A stretch of 15,076 nucleotides of DNA from Clostridia bacterium (GTDB lineage Bacteria; Bacillota_A; Clostridia; Oscillospirales; CAG-272): positions 1-15,076 of the forward strand of contig JAFQLN010000158.1 in the NCBI GenBank assembly GCA_017414585.1, given 5' to 3'. The notes under the pieces are model-generated. The model had not been told where the DNA came from. It worked only from the letters and a program-made list of their open reading frames with translations, and searched no databases. Shown piece after piece: positions 6,314-13,396 of the stretch. Every line of letters starts with the position of its first letter. The first letter of the stretch is position 1. A program made the translations under genes and the position numbers.

Positions 6314-8104
6314 TTACGCAATCGGCTCAAAATCAGCGGTGCCGTGCTTGCAGAGGGGGCAGATGTAGCCTTCCGGCAGCTCGTCGCCTTCGTAGACGTA
6401 GCCGCAGACTTTGCAGACATAGCCTTTCTTGCCTTCCGTTTCCGGCTTCGGCTTGACGTTGTTCTGGTAGTAGGTGTAGGTCATCGTCGGACGGTCGGAG
6501 AGGACGCGGGATTCGGTTACGGCACAGATGAACATACCGTGCGTGTCGAGGTCGATGTACTGTTCCACCTGCAAAGAGAGCAGTGCGTTGATGTAACGCG
6601 GGAGGAAAACGAGCCCGTTGTCCGAGCGGAGCGGTTCGCAGTCGGCAAATTTGTCCACATTTCTGCCGCTCTTGAAGCCGAACGCTTCAAATGCCGAGAA
6701 CGGTGCATCTTCGGTCAGACAGCAGACATTCATCTTGCCGGTCTGCTTGATTACGTGGTGCGAGTAGTTTGCCTTGTTGATCGTGACAGCAACGCGGTTC
6801 GGGTTGTCCGTAACCTGCGTAACCGTGTTCACAATCAGACCGTTGTCCTTCTTTCCGTCGTTCGAGGTGACAACATACAGACCGTAGCCGATCGAGAACA
6901 TCGCGGTCAGGTCGTTCTTGTTCGCGGTTGCATCCTGCTGCGCAAGATATTCGCGGGACAGCTCTTCCGCAAGCGCGTTCAGCTGCGCGGTGCTGTCTTC
7001 GTTCAGTGCGGAGAGAATCTTCACGCCGTTTTCGGTGTAGTTGATGTTCTTGCACTTTTCAAGCATATTCTTCATGATCTTCGCCGCCTGCGGTCCCCAG
7101 CTGCCGTTTTCAATGAAAGCAACAGTGCGCTTCTGGAAATTGCGTTCGACAAGGTGGGAAATAAAATCGCGCATCTGCGGGAAGATTTCCGCATTGTAGG
7201 TCGTGGTCGCAAGAACGAGCTTGGAGTAGCGGAATGCGTCCGCAACAGCTTCAGCCGTGTCACAGCGGGCAAGGTCGTGTACGATTACCTTCGGACAGCC
7301 GTTTGCCTTGAGCTTTTCGGCAAGCATCAGAACTGCCTTCTTCGTGTTGCCGTAAACGGAGGTGTACGCGAGAACAATGCCTTCTTCTTCCGGCTCGTAG
7401 CTCGACCATGTGTTGTACAAACTCAGGTAGTGACCGAGGTTTTCTTTCAGTACCGGACCGTGGAGAGGGCAGATTGCGGCGATGTCCAGTCCGGCAGCCT
7501 TCTTGAGAAGCGCCTGTACCTGTACACCGTACTTGCCGACGATGCCGATGAAGTAACGTCTGGATTCGTCATCCCACGGCTCTTCAACATCGAGTGCGCC
7601 GAACTTGCCGAAGCCGTCCGCGGAGAAGAGTACCTTGTCGGTGCTGTCGTAGGTCACAATGACTTCCGGCCAGTGCACCATGGGCGCGGTAACGAAAACG
7701 AGATTGTGCTTGCCCAGAGAAAGCGTGTCGCCTTCACCGACTGCCAGACGACGGTCTTCAAAGTCCGTGCCGAAGAAGTTCTTCATCATGCGGAAGGACT
7801 TGTCGTTCGATACGATCACAGTGTCCGGATAGGTCTTGGCAAAGTTGAGAATGTTCGCGGCGTGGTCGGGCTCCATGTGCTGCACAATGAGATAGTCCGG
7901 CTTGCGGCTGCCGAGCACGTTCTGGAGATTGTCGAGCCATTCGTGGGTGAAATTCTGATCTACCGTGTCCATGACGGCAATTTTGTCGTCAAGAATGACA
8001 TAGGAGTTGTAGGAAATGCCGTTCGGCACCTTGTACTGACCTTCAAACAGGTCTACTTTGTGATCGTTGACGCCAATGTATTTGATATCGTTGGTGATGA
8101 ACAT
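6314..8104 (-). CDS. Flavodiiron protein fused to flavin reductase and rubredoxin
   Basis: 596 residues, a four-part fusion. Residues 1-240: metallo-beta-lactamase-like diiron domain with ligands H76, E78, D80, H81, H144, D163 and H215. Residues 243-385: flavodoxin domain with the FMN loop TSVYGNTKK. Residues 400-548: split-barrel flavin reductase like that of high-molecular-weight rubredoxin. Residues 562-596: rubredoxin with C564-x2-C567 and C582-x2-C585. Flavodiiron proteins reduce O2 to water and/or NO to N2O in the cytosol of anaerobes; in Moorella the reductase-rubredoxin (Hrb) is a separate partner protein. The fusion should carry electrons from NAD(P)H to the diiron site in one chain (inference). 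The ribosome site GAGGT is modest. It lies 93 bases after the Fe-S protein gene and has its own promoter. The O2 versus NO preference cannot be read from sequence. Confidence 0.95.
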   Translation of the reverse strand: MFITNDIKYIGVNDHKVDLFEGQYKVPNGISYNSYVILDDKIAVMDTVDQNFTHEWLDNLQNVLGSRKPDYLIVQHMEPDHAANILNFAKTYPDTVIVSNDKSFRMMKNFFGTDFEDRRLAVGEGDTLSLGKHNLVFVTAPMVHWPEVIVTYDSTDKVLFSADGFGKFGALDVEEPWDDESRRYFIGIVGKYGVQVQALLKKAAGLDIAAICPLHGPVLKENLGHYLSLYNTWSSYEPEEEGIVLAYTSVYGNTKKAVLMLAEKLKANGCPKVIVHDLARCDTAEAVADAFRYSKLVLATTTYNAEIFPQMRDFISHLVERNFQKRTVAFIENGSWGPQAAKIMKNMLEKCKNINYTENGVKILSALNEDSTAQLNALAEELSREYLAQQDATANKNDLTAMFSIGYGLYVVTSNDGKKDNGLIVNTVTQVTDNPNRVAVTINKANYSHHVIKQTGKMNVCCLTEDAPFSAFEAFGFKSGRNVDKFADCEPLRSDNGLVFLPRYINALLSLQVEQYIDLDTHGMFICAVTESRVLSDRPTMTYTYYQNNVKPKPETEGKKGYVCKVCGYVYEGDELPEGYICPLCKHGTADFEPIA

Positions 8105-8144
8105 ATTGATTTTTACCTCAGTTTATTTATGTTGTTTTAAGATG

Positions 8145-8173
8145 ATTATACCACGTTTTTCCTGCTTTTGCAA
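8145..8173 (-). promoter_or_regulatory. Sigma-A promoter of the flavodiiron fusion gene
   Basis: Minus strand: -35 TTGCAA (8173-8168), 17-base spacer, -10 TATAAT (8150-8145). It begins about 25 bases after the stop of the upstream Fe-S gene. With no terminator between the genes, the flavodiiron gene may be read both from here and from the Fe-S promoter. Confidence 0.75.
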
Positions 8174-8197
8174 GTGTCAGCAGGCGGAAAGGCGGGA

Positions 8198-8938
8198 TCA
8201 GCCGAGAATATTTCCGTCCGTGGAAATGGTAACGACATTCCACGGGATGAACTTGCCGCTTGCCATGAGCGCACGCTTGACGGCATTTTCGATACCGCCG
8301 CAGCAGGGGACTTCCATCCGCACAACCGTCACGCTTCTGATGTTGTTGTTTTTGATGATCGCGGTGAGCTTTTCCGTATAGTCGCCTTCGTCGAGCTTGG
8401 GGCATCCGATCAGGGTGATGCGGTTCTTGATGAAGTCGTTGTGGAAATTGCCGTACGCATACGCGGTGCAGTCGGCGGCGATGAGGAGATTGGCATTTTC
8501 AAAGTAGGGCGCATTCGCGGGGACGAGCTTGATCTGGCAGGGCCACTGCATCAGACGGCTGGGCTGTGCGGCGAATTTCGCACCGGCTGCCGGTGTCTGC
8601 GCGGTCGGCTCGCGGCGGATCGTCCTGGAATTGGTGCCGGGACATCCGCAGGGGAGTTTTCCGCCGTGATGGTCGTGATGCTTCTGTGCGTGCTTTTCGC
8701 GTTTTTTCTTTGCTTCGAGAACGGCTTTTTCATCGTAAGCGGGCGCTTCGCGCAGCTCAAAAGTGATCGCATCGGCAGGGCAGGCGGGGAGGCAGTCACC
8801 CAGCCCGTCACAGTAGTCTTCGCGGGTGAGCTTCGCTTTTCCGTTGACCATTTCAATAGCACCTTCGTGGCAGGCGGCAGCACAGGCACCGCAGCCGTTG
8901 CATTTGTCCTCATCTATTTTGATAATTTTTCTCAGCAT
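8198..8938 (-). CDS. 4Fe-4S ferredoxin-type redox protein
   Basis: 246 residues. An N-terminal ferredoxin domain has C13-x2-C16-x2-C19-x3-C23 and a second half with C43, C49 and C53 (YCDGLGDCLPACP), so the second set is one cysteine short of the canonical four. A basic and His-rich linker follows (about 78-92), then CGC at 97-99, and a C-terminal domain with conserved-looking cysteines in CTAYAYG (157), GCPKLD (179) and VPCCGG (212-213). I associate this arrangement with clostridial Fe-S proteins that sit beside Crp/Fnr regulators and hydroxylamine reductase (Hcp); no hcp is present here. A role in electron transfer for NO or O2 stress is inferred from the divergent regulator and the flavodiiron gene downstream. 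Start: GGAGG lies eight bases before the ATG. Confidence 0.85.
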   Translation of the reverse strand: MLRKIIKIDEDKCNGCGACAAACHEGAIEMVNGKAKLTREDYCDGLGDCLPACPADAITFELREAPAYDEKAVLEAKKKREKHAQKHHDHHGGKLPCGCPGTNSRTIRREPTAQTPAAGAKFAAQPSRLMQWPCQIKLVPANAPYFENANLLIAADCTAYAYGNFHNDFIKNRITLIGCPKLDEGDYTEKLTAIIKNNNIRSVTVVRMEVPCCGGIENAVKRALMASGKFIPWNVVTISTDGNILG

Positions 8939-8951
8939 TGTTTTTGCCTCC

Positions 8952-8980
8952 TTGCTTTTCTGGCTATAGTATAGTATAAT
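8952..8980 (+). promoter_or_regulatory. Promoter of the Crp/Fnr regulator gene
   Basis: TTGCTT (8952-8957), 17-base spacer, TATAAT (8975-8980). Transcription should start near 8987, about ten bases before the palindrome at 8997-9008, a position suited to autorepression. Confidence 0.65.
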
Positions 8981-9001
8981 GGAGACGGAAAGTATGTTGA
9001 A
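8968..9001 (-). promoter_or_regulatory. Promoter region of the Fe-S protein gene
   Basis: Two overlapping TATACT -10 boxes occur on the minus strand (8978-8973 and 8973-8968). With the first, a 17-base spacer leads to a poor -35, TTCAAC (9001-8996). A weak -35 is typical of activator-dependent promoters. It overlaps the plus-strand promoter face to face. Confidence 0.55.
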
Positions 9002-9008
9002 ATTTCAA
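8997..9008. promoter_or_regulatory. Palindromic operator between the divergent genes
   Basis: TTGAAATTTCAA is a perfect 12-bp palindrome. The TTGA/TCAA half-sites resemble Fnr/Crp-type sites, although the gap is shorter than in the canonical TTGAT-N4-ATCAA. Its centre lies 41.5 bases upstream of a start near 8961, the class II activator position for the Fe-S gene. Confidence 0.55.
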
Positions 9009-9085
9009 TAGAATCGAATTTTTTTCTGAATATTTTTATGGGAACTTCGGAAATATCCTCCGGCGTCCCCGAAAGAGGTGCGGTT

Positions 9086-9745
9086 ATGCGGGAACATCTG
9101 CCTGTTTTGAAAGCGTGCCCTCTGTTTTCCGGCATTGCAGAAGACGATCTGCTGCGGATGCTGGGGTGTCTGGGTGCGTCTATAGGCACGTTTGATAAAA
9201 AATACACGGTCATTGCGGAGGGCAATCCGGCGCGGTACATCGGCATTGTGCTGTCCGGGTCGGTGCAGATCGCACGGATCGACTACTACGGCAACCGCAG
9301 TATCCTGCTCGAATGCGGTGCGGGGGAAGTCTTCGGAGAAGCATTCGCGTGTGCGGAGGTGGAGGCGACTCCCGTGACGGTGACAGCAAACGAACCGTGC
9401 GTGATCATGCTGATCGACTGCGGGCACATTCTGCATACCTGCGAGAACCACTGCGGCTTCCACCAGCGGCTGATTTTTAATCTGATGAAGGATCTGGCGG
9501 AGAAGACGCTCGTTTTCCACCAGAAGCTCGAGATTGTCTCCAAACGGACGACGCGGGAAAAGCTGATGACGTATTTGATGCTGCAGGCGAAAAAAGCGAA
9601 CGCCAGCCGGTTTGAAATTCCCTTTGACCGGCAGGAGCTGGCGGATTATCTTGAAGTGGACCGCAGCGGGCTGTCCGCGGAAATCAGCAAGCTCCGCCGC
9701 GAGGGGATTCTCGACAGCGATAAGAACTATTTTGAACTGCTGTGA
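9086..9745 (+). CDS. Crp/Fnr-family transcriptional regulator
   Basis: 219 residues from the chosen start. An ATG at 9038 in the same frame would add 16 residues but has no ribosome site, whereas 9086 has AGAGGTG five bases upstream. An N-terminal cyclic-nucleotide-binding-like beta-roll (about residues 10-125, with GEVFGEAFAC) and dimer helix lead to a C-terminal winged helix-turn-helix (about 180-210) whose recognition helix is VDRSGLSAEISKLRREG. The N-terminal Cys set that holds the Fnr iron-sulphur cluster is not present, so the signal it senses is unknown; haem, NO or redox are options within the family. It is divergent from the Fe-S gene, and self-regulation and activation of the Fe-S/flavodiiron genes through the shared palindrome is the natural inference. 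Confidence 0.92.
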   Translation: MREHLPVLKACPLFSGIAEDDLLRMLGCLGASIGTFDKKYTVIAEGNPARYIGIVLSGSVQIARIDYYGNRSILLECGAGEVFGEAFACAEVEATPVTVTANEPCVIMLIDCGHILHTCENHCGFHQRLIFNLMKDLAEKTLVFHQKLEIVSKRTTREKLMTYLMLQAKKANASRFEIPFDRQELADYLEVDRSGLSAEISKLRREGILDSDKNYFELL

Positions 9746-9747
9746 CG

Positions 9748-9831
9748 ATATTCATGAAATGATAAAGGGCGTGTCGCATTTACGTTCAAAAATGTAATTT
9801 GCGACACGCCTTTTTATTATTTCATGAATAT
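9748..9831. terminator. Long-stem terminator after the regulator gene
   Basis: An outer perfect 13-bp inverted repeat ATATTCATGAAAT (9748-9760, 9819-9831) encloses an inner 11-bp stem GGCGTGTCGCA (9768-9778, 9800-9810). The plus strand then reads TTTTTATTATTT, a good terminator three bases past the stop codon. On the minus strand the tail is CTTTATC, so termination from that side would be weaker. Confidence 0.85.
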
Positions 9832-9835
9832 TATA

Positions 9836-10008
9836 CTACTTTTTCTCCTTTAGCGAGGAGAAAAAGTAGCAAAAAGAGGAACTTTTTCAGAAGTCTTGGG
9901 TGTTTCGACCGTTGCGACGGTCGATGAGGGGCGTTGCCCCCTCAACCCCCACAAACTTTTGAAAAAGTTTGATCAAAACTTTTATGCGGACAAAGTTTGG
10001 CTTATAGC
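9836..10008 (+). repeat. Modular hairpin repeat, long form, copy 1
   Basis: Order of parts: hairpin I CTACTTTTTCTCC/GGAGAAAAAGTAG with loop TTTAGCGA (9836-9869); linker AAAAAGAGGAACTTTTTC; hairpin II CGACCGT-tgcg-ACGGTCG (9906-9923); hairpin III GAGGGGCGTTGCCCCCTC (9926-9943); hairpin IV CAAACTTTTGAAAAAGTTTG (9952-9971); CAAAACTTTTAT; GTTTGGCT. It fills the gap between two convergent genes and ends against the UROD-like stop codon. Confidence 0.85.
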
Positions 10009-11025
10009 TTAGTCGTTTTTGTAGTGGAGGATTTCATTCAGGTAGGCTTCGATGTTTTCAATCGGCGTGCCGCCTACAATGCCGTTGCCGGACGCATACA
10101 GGAATCCGCCTTCGGGAGAGTCGAACGTGTCGCGCATCAGACGGACTTCGCGGCGTACATCCTCGGGCGTGCCGTTGATGAGCGTGTTCTGTACGTCCAT
10201 GCCGACCCAGAACGCAATCTTGCCCTTCCATTCAGCCGCAACCTTGTCCCAGTCCATCGTGCCCTTCTGCAGCGGATGCAGGACATTCAGTCCGGCTTCG
10301 ATCAGGTCGCCGATGATTTCCTGAATGTTGCCGCAGGTGTGCAGCCATGTATCCATGCCGTATTTGTGCGCCGTGCCCCAGACATCCACATAGTACGGCT
10401 TGATGAATTCGCGGAAAATCGCCGGCCCCATCATCAGTGCGTGCTGTGCACCGAGGTCGTCGCTGATCATGTAGCCGTCCGCCTTCACTTCTTCGCCGGC
10501 ACGCTTGAGCAGCTTCATTTCCGTATCGGCAACCGCACGGTGCAGAGCATGAACTTCATCCGGGTATTCGTAGTAGTCCATCAGAAGATTTTCCATGCCG
10601 CGGAAATTCCAGATGCGTTCGTACATCAGCGACCAGTGGTGGAGCAGAACGTACTTGCCTTCGCTGTGCGCCTTTTCCGCCGCCTTCGCCTGTGCATCGA
10701 ACAGTCCCGGTGCATCCGTGTCCGGCAGATTTTCAACCAGATCGGTCAGATACTTCCAGTCCGGCAGTGCGCATCTTGCATCGTGCCCTACCTTGCCCTC
10801 CTGCGTGATCTTCGGCAGACGCCAGTAAAAACCGTCGTCACGGTATCCGAATGACGGACACGGGAAGCCGACAACAACCACATCTTCTTCGTATTTGTCG
10901 AAACGGGACAGCTGATCCCCGTACTGCGCGCCAAGTCCTTCTCCCCACCATTTCGTGAATGCACGGGGCGGTCTGGGCGGATTTCCGAAATGAATCGCCG
11001 CTTTGACTTCTTCTCTGGTAAGCAT
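10009..11025 (-). CDS. Uroporphyrinogen decarboxylase-family protein (corrinoid methyltransferase-like)
   Basis: 338 residues with the UROD/MtaA-type barrel pattern: DDLGAQHALMMGPAIFREFI (189-208), LHTCGN (228-233) and GGTPIENIEAYLNEI near the end. True haem enzymes decarboxylate uroporphyrinogen III; the MtaA/CmuA branch moves methyl groups between corrinoid proteins and thiols using a zinc site H-x-C plus a distal Cys. H229 and C231 are present, but there is no later cysteine, and the usual distal Cys segment reads SGNG with N314. No haem or corrinoid genes are nearby, so the function is open. AGGAGGT lies seven bases before the ATG. It follows recX by 25 bases and is probably co-transcribed with it. 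Confidence 0.85.
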   Translation of the reverse strand: MLTREEVKAAIHFGNPPRPPRAFTKWWGEGLGAQYGDQLSRFDKYEEDVVVVGFPCPSFGYRDDGFYWRLPKITQEGKVGHDARCALPDWKYLTDLVENLPDTDAPGLFDAQAKAAEKAHSEGKYVLLHHWSLMYERIWNFRGMENLLMDYYEYPDEVHALHRAVADTEMKLLKRAGEEVKADGYMISDDLGAQHALMMGPAIFREFIKPYYVDVWGTAHKYGMDTWLHTCGNIQEIIGDLIEAGLNVLHPLQKGTMDWDKVAAEWKGKIAFWVGMDVQNTLINGTPEDVRREVRLMRDTFDSPEGGFLYASGNGIVGGTPIENIEAYLNEILHYKND

Positions 11026-11050
11026 AAAAATACCTCCTGTGTGTATTTTA

Positions 11051-11695
11051 TCATTGTTTTTCTTTGATATATGTCAGAACATCTCCCGCAGAAAAACCCT
11101 GCCGGATCATGGCGGCAAGCATCTTCTGCCGCTCATTTCCCGATAGAGCCTGTGCATCGGGATATTTCTTTTCCATCTGATAAGCGAGCGCCTCCCCGTA
11201 CTCTTCTTCCGCCAGAGACTGCGCCGCCTCTTTTGCCGCAGATGCATCGTACCCGTGCGCCGTGAGATATTCAATAATCCGCCGTTTTCCGTAATGCTTC
11301 GACCGCAGAAGCGCCTGCGCAATGCGCACACAAGCATCTTCCTCGCAAAGATACCCCTTTGCAGTCAGAAATGCCGCCGCGTGTTCAGCAGCCTGTGCGG
11401 AAAAACCCTTTTTCATAAGCCTGCTCCGGATTTCCCGCGCACTTTTGTCTCCGGCGGAAAGAATCCGTACCGCCTCATGTAAAGCCGCTGTCTTCTCCGC
11501 AGATGCGTGCAGAGCATCGTACAGCTCTTCATCCACAGCATCCCCGACCACGACAGTACGCCCGAGCGCCTTCCGCATCCGCTTCCATTCACCGATGGAT
11601 AAAAGCAGACATTCTTCCCCGCTGCCCGTTTCACCGGCAATCACAATCGCCGCAGTCCCGTTTTCCGGTGTCTCAAGAATAGATTTTATCAGCAT
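11051..11695 (-). CDS. recX: RecX-family regulator of RecA
   Basis: 214 residues made of three-helix RecX repeats: AVRILSAGDKSAREIRSRLMKK (about 75-96) and the GYLCEEDACVRIAQALLRSKHYGKRRI segment spanning about 114-140 are the most recognisable parts. RecX binds the RecA filament and limits its growth and strand exchange. The N-terminal extension before residue 70 is normal for Firmicute members. The start lacks a clear ribosome site and is preceded by AT-rich sequence; it is kept because the N-terminal part fits the family and no better start follows. Neighbouring recF and recA support the call. The UROD-like gene begins 25 bases after its stop. I find no convincing promoter or LexA box in front of it. 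Confidence 0.85.
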   Translation of the reverse strand: MLIKSILETPENGTAAIVIAGETGSGEECLLLSIGEWKRMRKALGRTVVVGDAVDEELYDALHASAEKTAALHEAVRILSAGDKSAREIRSRLMKKGFSAQAAEHAAAFLTAKGYLCEEDACVRIAQALLRSKHYGKRRIIEYLTAHGYDASAAKEAAQSLAEEEYGEALAYQMEKKYPDAQALSGNERQKMLAAMIRQGFSAGDVLTYIKEKQ

Positions 11696-11936
11696 AATAA
11701 AAATCAGTAATTTTCAAAATAAATATCACGTATTTCTCCACCCCGCGCGCGAGCCAAACCCAACATCCCACAAGACTTCATATCCCGGATTCCTCCACGG
11801 CGTGGGCGAATGGGGTGAAGTTACGAAGTAACTTCTGTGGTCCCCATGAGCCGTATTTGCGATCATCTGATCCCTTGGAAGAAGTTCCTCCTGTCAGCCC
11901 AAAGCAAAACAGCTTATCTCTCCCCCCTCACCATCC
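11696..11936. other. Intergenic stretch upstream of recX with a perfect hairpin
   Basis: GAAGTTAC-gaa-GTAACTTC (11817-11835) is a perfect 8-bp stem enclosed by ATGGGG/CCCCAT (11810-11815, 11842-11847). Its apex ACGAAGT matches the small left-arm hairpin of the palindromic repeat near 3486, so this may be a decayed relative. No gene is supported here. Confidence 0.5.
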
Positions 11937-12013
11937 TATCAGCCTCACATTCGGGGATGCTGTGCACGTGCGCCAGCCTAAAGTTCTTTGCGGAGCTTTC
12001 TTTCAAGAAAGCG
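11937..12013 (-). repeat. Modular hairpin repeat, short form, copy B
   Basis: On the minus strand: hairpin GCTTTCTT-ga-AAGAAAGC (12012-11995), a linker ending AAAGAACTTTAGGCTGGCGC, CAGCATCCCCGAATGTGAGG and CTGATA. It matches copy A in order and sequence, but the stem has changed with pairing kept. It starts about 34 bases past the recF stop. Confidence 0.75.
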
Positions 12014-12046
12014 ACCGTCCCCCCCGTCTCCCCCCACATTCACCGC

Positions 12047-13195
12047 TTACTCCACATTCCCGCCGGAAACACGGACGAAATGGACGGAGGACGCCTGATG
12101 ACCGGGGATCACATCCGGTTCGCAGGAGGTGACGATGATCTGGCGGTGTTCGCCGGCTTCGGGTGAACCGAGGACTTCGAGGATGTAGCGGCGGCGGTTT
12201 TCGTCCAGCTCGGAGAAAACATCGTCGAGAAGGATGACGGGGTATTCCCCGCCGATTCTGCCAGCGATTTCCGCTTCCGCCAGCTTGAGGGAGAGAACAA
12301 TGCTCCTCTGCTGCCCCTGTGACGCAAATAAACGCGCCTCGACGCCGTTCAGCGTGAGAATCAGATCGTCCTTGTGCACACCCCAGAGCGTCACACCCGC
12401 CGCAGCTTCCCGCTCGACTTGTGAAACGAGCTTTTCGTATAAAACAGACTTGTCCGGGATCCCGGATTCCGTCAGCGGCTTCGGGATTCCGTCATACAGC
12501 GCGTGGGAGCGGTATTCGATGCCGGGACACTCCGCGCCGCCGGTCATTTCGCTGAAATAACGCGCAACCGCTTCGCGCAGATACGACGCATACTCGCTCC
12601 GGTAAGCCGCAATCCACGCACCGCATTCGGACAGACTTTCCGCGTAGACTTCCCATTCCTCCCGGGTAACACGCTCCCCGCTCTGCACACGCTTGATGAG
12701 CGCATTGCGTTCGGTCAGAATTTTCGTGTACCGACGGAGATAGGTGAGATATGCGCCCGACAGCTGCGAAATGGCAATGTCGAGGAAGGTGCGCCGTTCA
12801 AGCGGGCCTCCCGTGACAATGGACAGATTCGCCGGACAGAACAGAACCGCACGGAAACTGCCCATCATTTCTGCGGCGGACGACAGCGGTGCTCCGTTGC
12901 GCAGGAGCTTCTTCTTTCCGACCGCCGGCAGAATGGCTTCCAGCGTGGTGTCGCCGGTGTATCCGTCCCGCCGGAACTGCAGTACCGCTGACGCAAAATC
13001 GCATCCGAAGCGCACCAGTTCCCGCTCTTTCGCACTCCGGAACGACCGTCCGCGCGCAAAATAGTAGATCCCTTCCAGTATATTCGATTTTCCCTGCGCG
13101 TTCATCCCCCACAGCACGTTGATGCCGCCGGATAACGGCACGGTGCACGCGGGAATGTTCCGCCAGTCTCTGAATGTAATGCGGGATACGAGCAT
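12047..13195 (-). CDS. recF: DNA replication and repair protein RecF
   Basis: 382 residues, slightly long for the family. RecF is an SMC-like ATPase that, with RecO and RecR, loads RecA at single-strand gaps. Visible motifs: Walker A GMNAQGKSN (30-38), an ABC-type signature in ASQGQQRSIVLSLKLAE, and Walker B PVILLDDVFSELDE followed by the D-loop region. The N-terminal FRDWRN matches the usual start of RecF (F-x-N-Y-R/W-N). AAGGAC lies about six bases before the ATG, and a good promoter sits at 13253-13281. The setting is unusual: recF normally follows dnaN near the origin, but here it lies between recX and recA with no dnaA, dnaN or gyrB in view. Confidence 0.95.
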   Translation of the reverse strand: MLVSRITFRDWRNIPACTVPLSGGINVLWGMNAQGKSNILEGIYYFARGRSFRSAKERELVRFGCDFASAVLQFRRDGYTGDTTLEAILPAVGKKKLLRNGAPLSSAAEMMGSFRAVLFCPANLSIVTGGPLERRTFLDIAISQLSGAYLTYLRRYTKILTERNALIKRVQSGERVTREEWEVYAESLSECGAWIAAYRSEYASYLREAVARYFSEMTGGAECPGIEYRSHALYDGIPKPLTESGIPDKSVLYEKLVSQVEREAAAGVTLWGVHKDDLILTLNGVEARLFASQGQQRSIVLSLKLAEAEIAGRIGGEYPVILLDDVFSELDENRRRYILEVLGSPEAGEHRQIIVTSCEPDVIPGHQASSVHFVRVSGGNVE

Positions 13196-13252
13196 GGTTC
13201 TGTCCTTTATATGATGTGATGGATGCGGTGATTTTTGGGGGGCGTTTTCTTC

Positions 13253-13281
13253 ATTATAGCGTATATTGCGGAATTTTTCAA
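13253..13281 (-). promoter_or_regulatory. Sigma-A promoter of recF
   Basis: Minus strand: -35 TTGAAA (13281-13276), 17-base spacer, -10 TATAAT (13258-13253). The leader of about 50 bases contains a C-run. This gives recF its own transcript, separate from recA. Confidence 0.8.
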
Positions 13282-13316
13282 TCCCAAACTTGCTTTCAAA
13301 TAATGAAAAGTGTTGT

Positions 13317-13371
13317 CAAAATATAAAAAGCGGCTGCCGCTTGGAAAGGGGATTCCGGGAATGCGGCAGCC
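13317..13371 (-). terminator. Terminator of the recA transcript
   Basis: Minus strand: GGCTGCCGC (13371-13363) pairs perfectly with GCGGCAGCC (13340-13332), followed by GCTTTTTATATTTT. The loop holds a smaller GGAA/TTCC stem. Because repeat copy 2 lies between the recA stop and this site, the recA mRNA should carry the complement of the repeat as its 3' UTR. Confidence 0.8.
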
Positions 13372-13396
13372 TTGTTGTTTAGCTAAATTGTTAGTT

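Noticed and set aside
6236..8140. A 634-codon open frame on the plus strand opposite the flavodiiron gene
   Set aside because: It runs antisense to a protein with complete catalytic motifs, promoter and ribosome site; its own product is rich in Val, Arg and Phe without any recognisable motif. It is a shadow frame.
9038..9085. Upstream ATG at 9038 as start of the Crp/Fnr regulator
   Set aside because: It has no ribosome site and adds 16 residues unlike the family N-terminus; the ATG at 9086 has AGAGGTG at good spacing.
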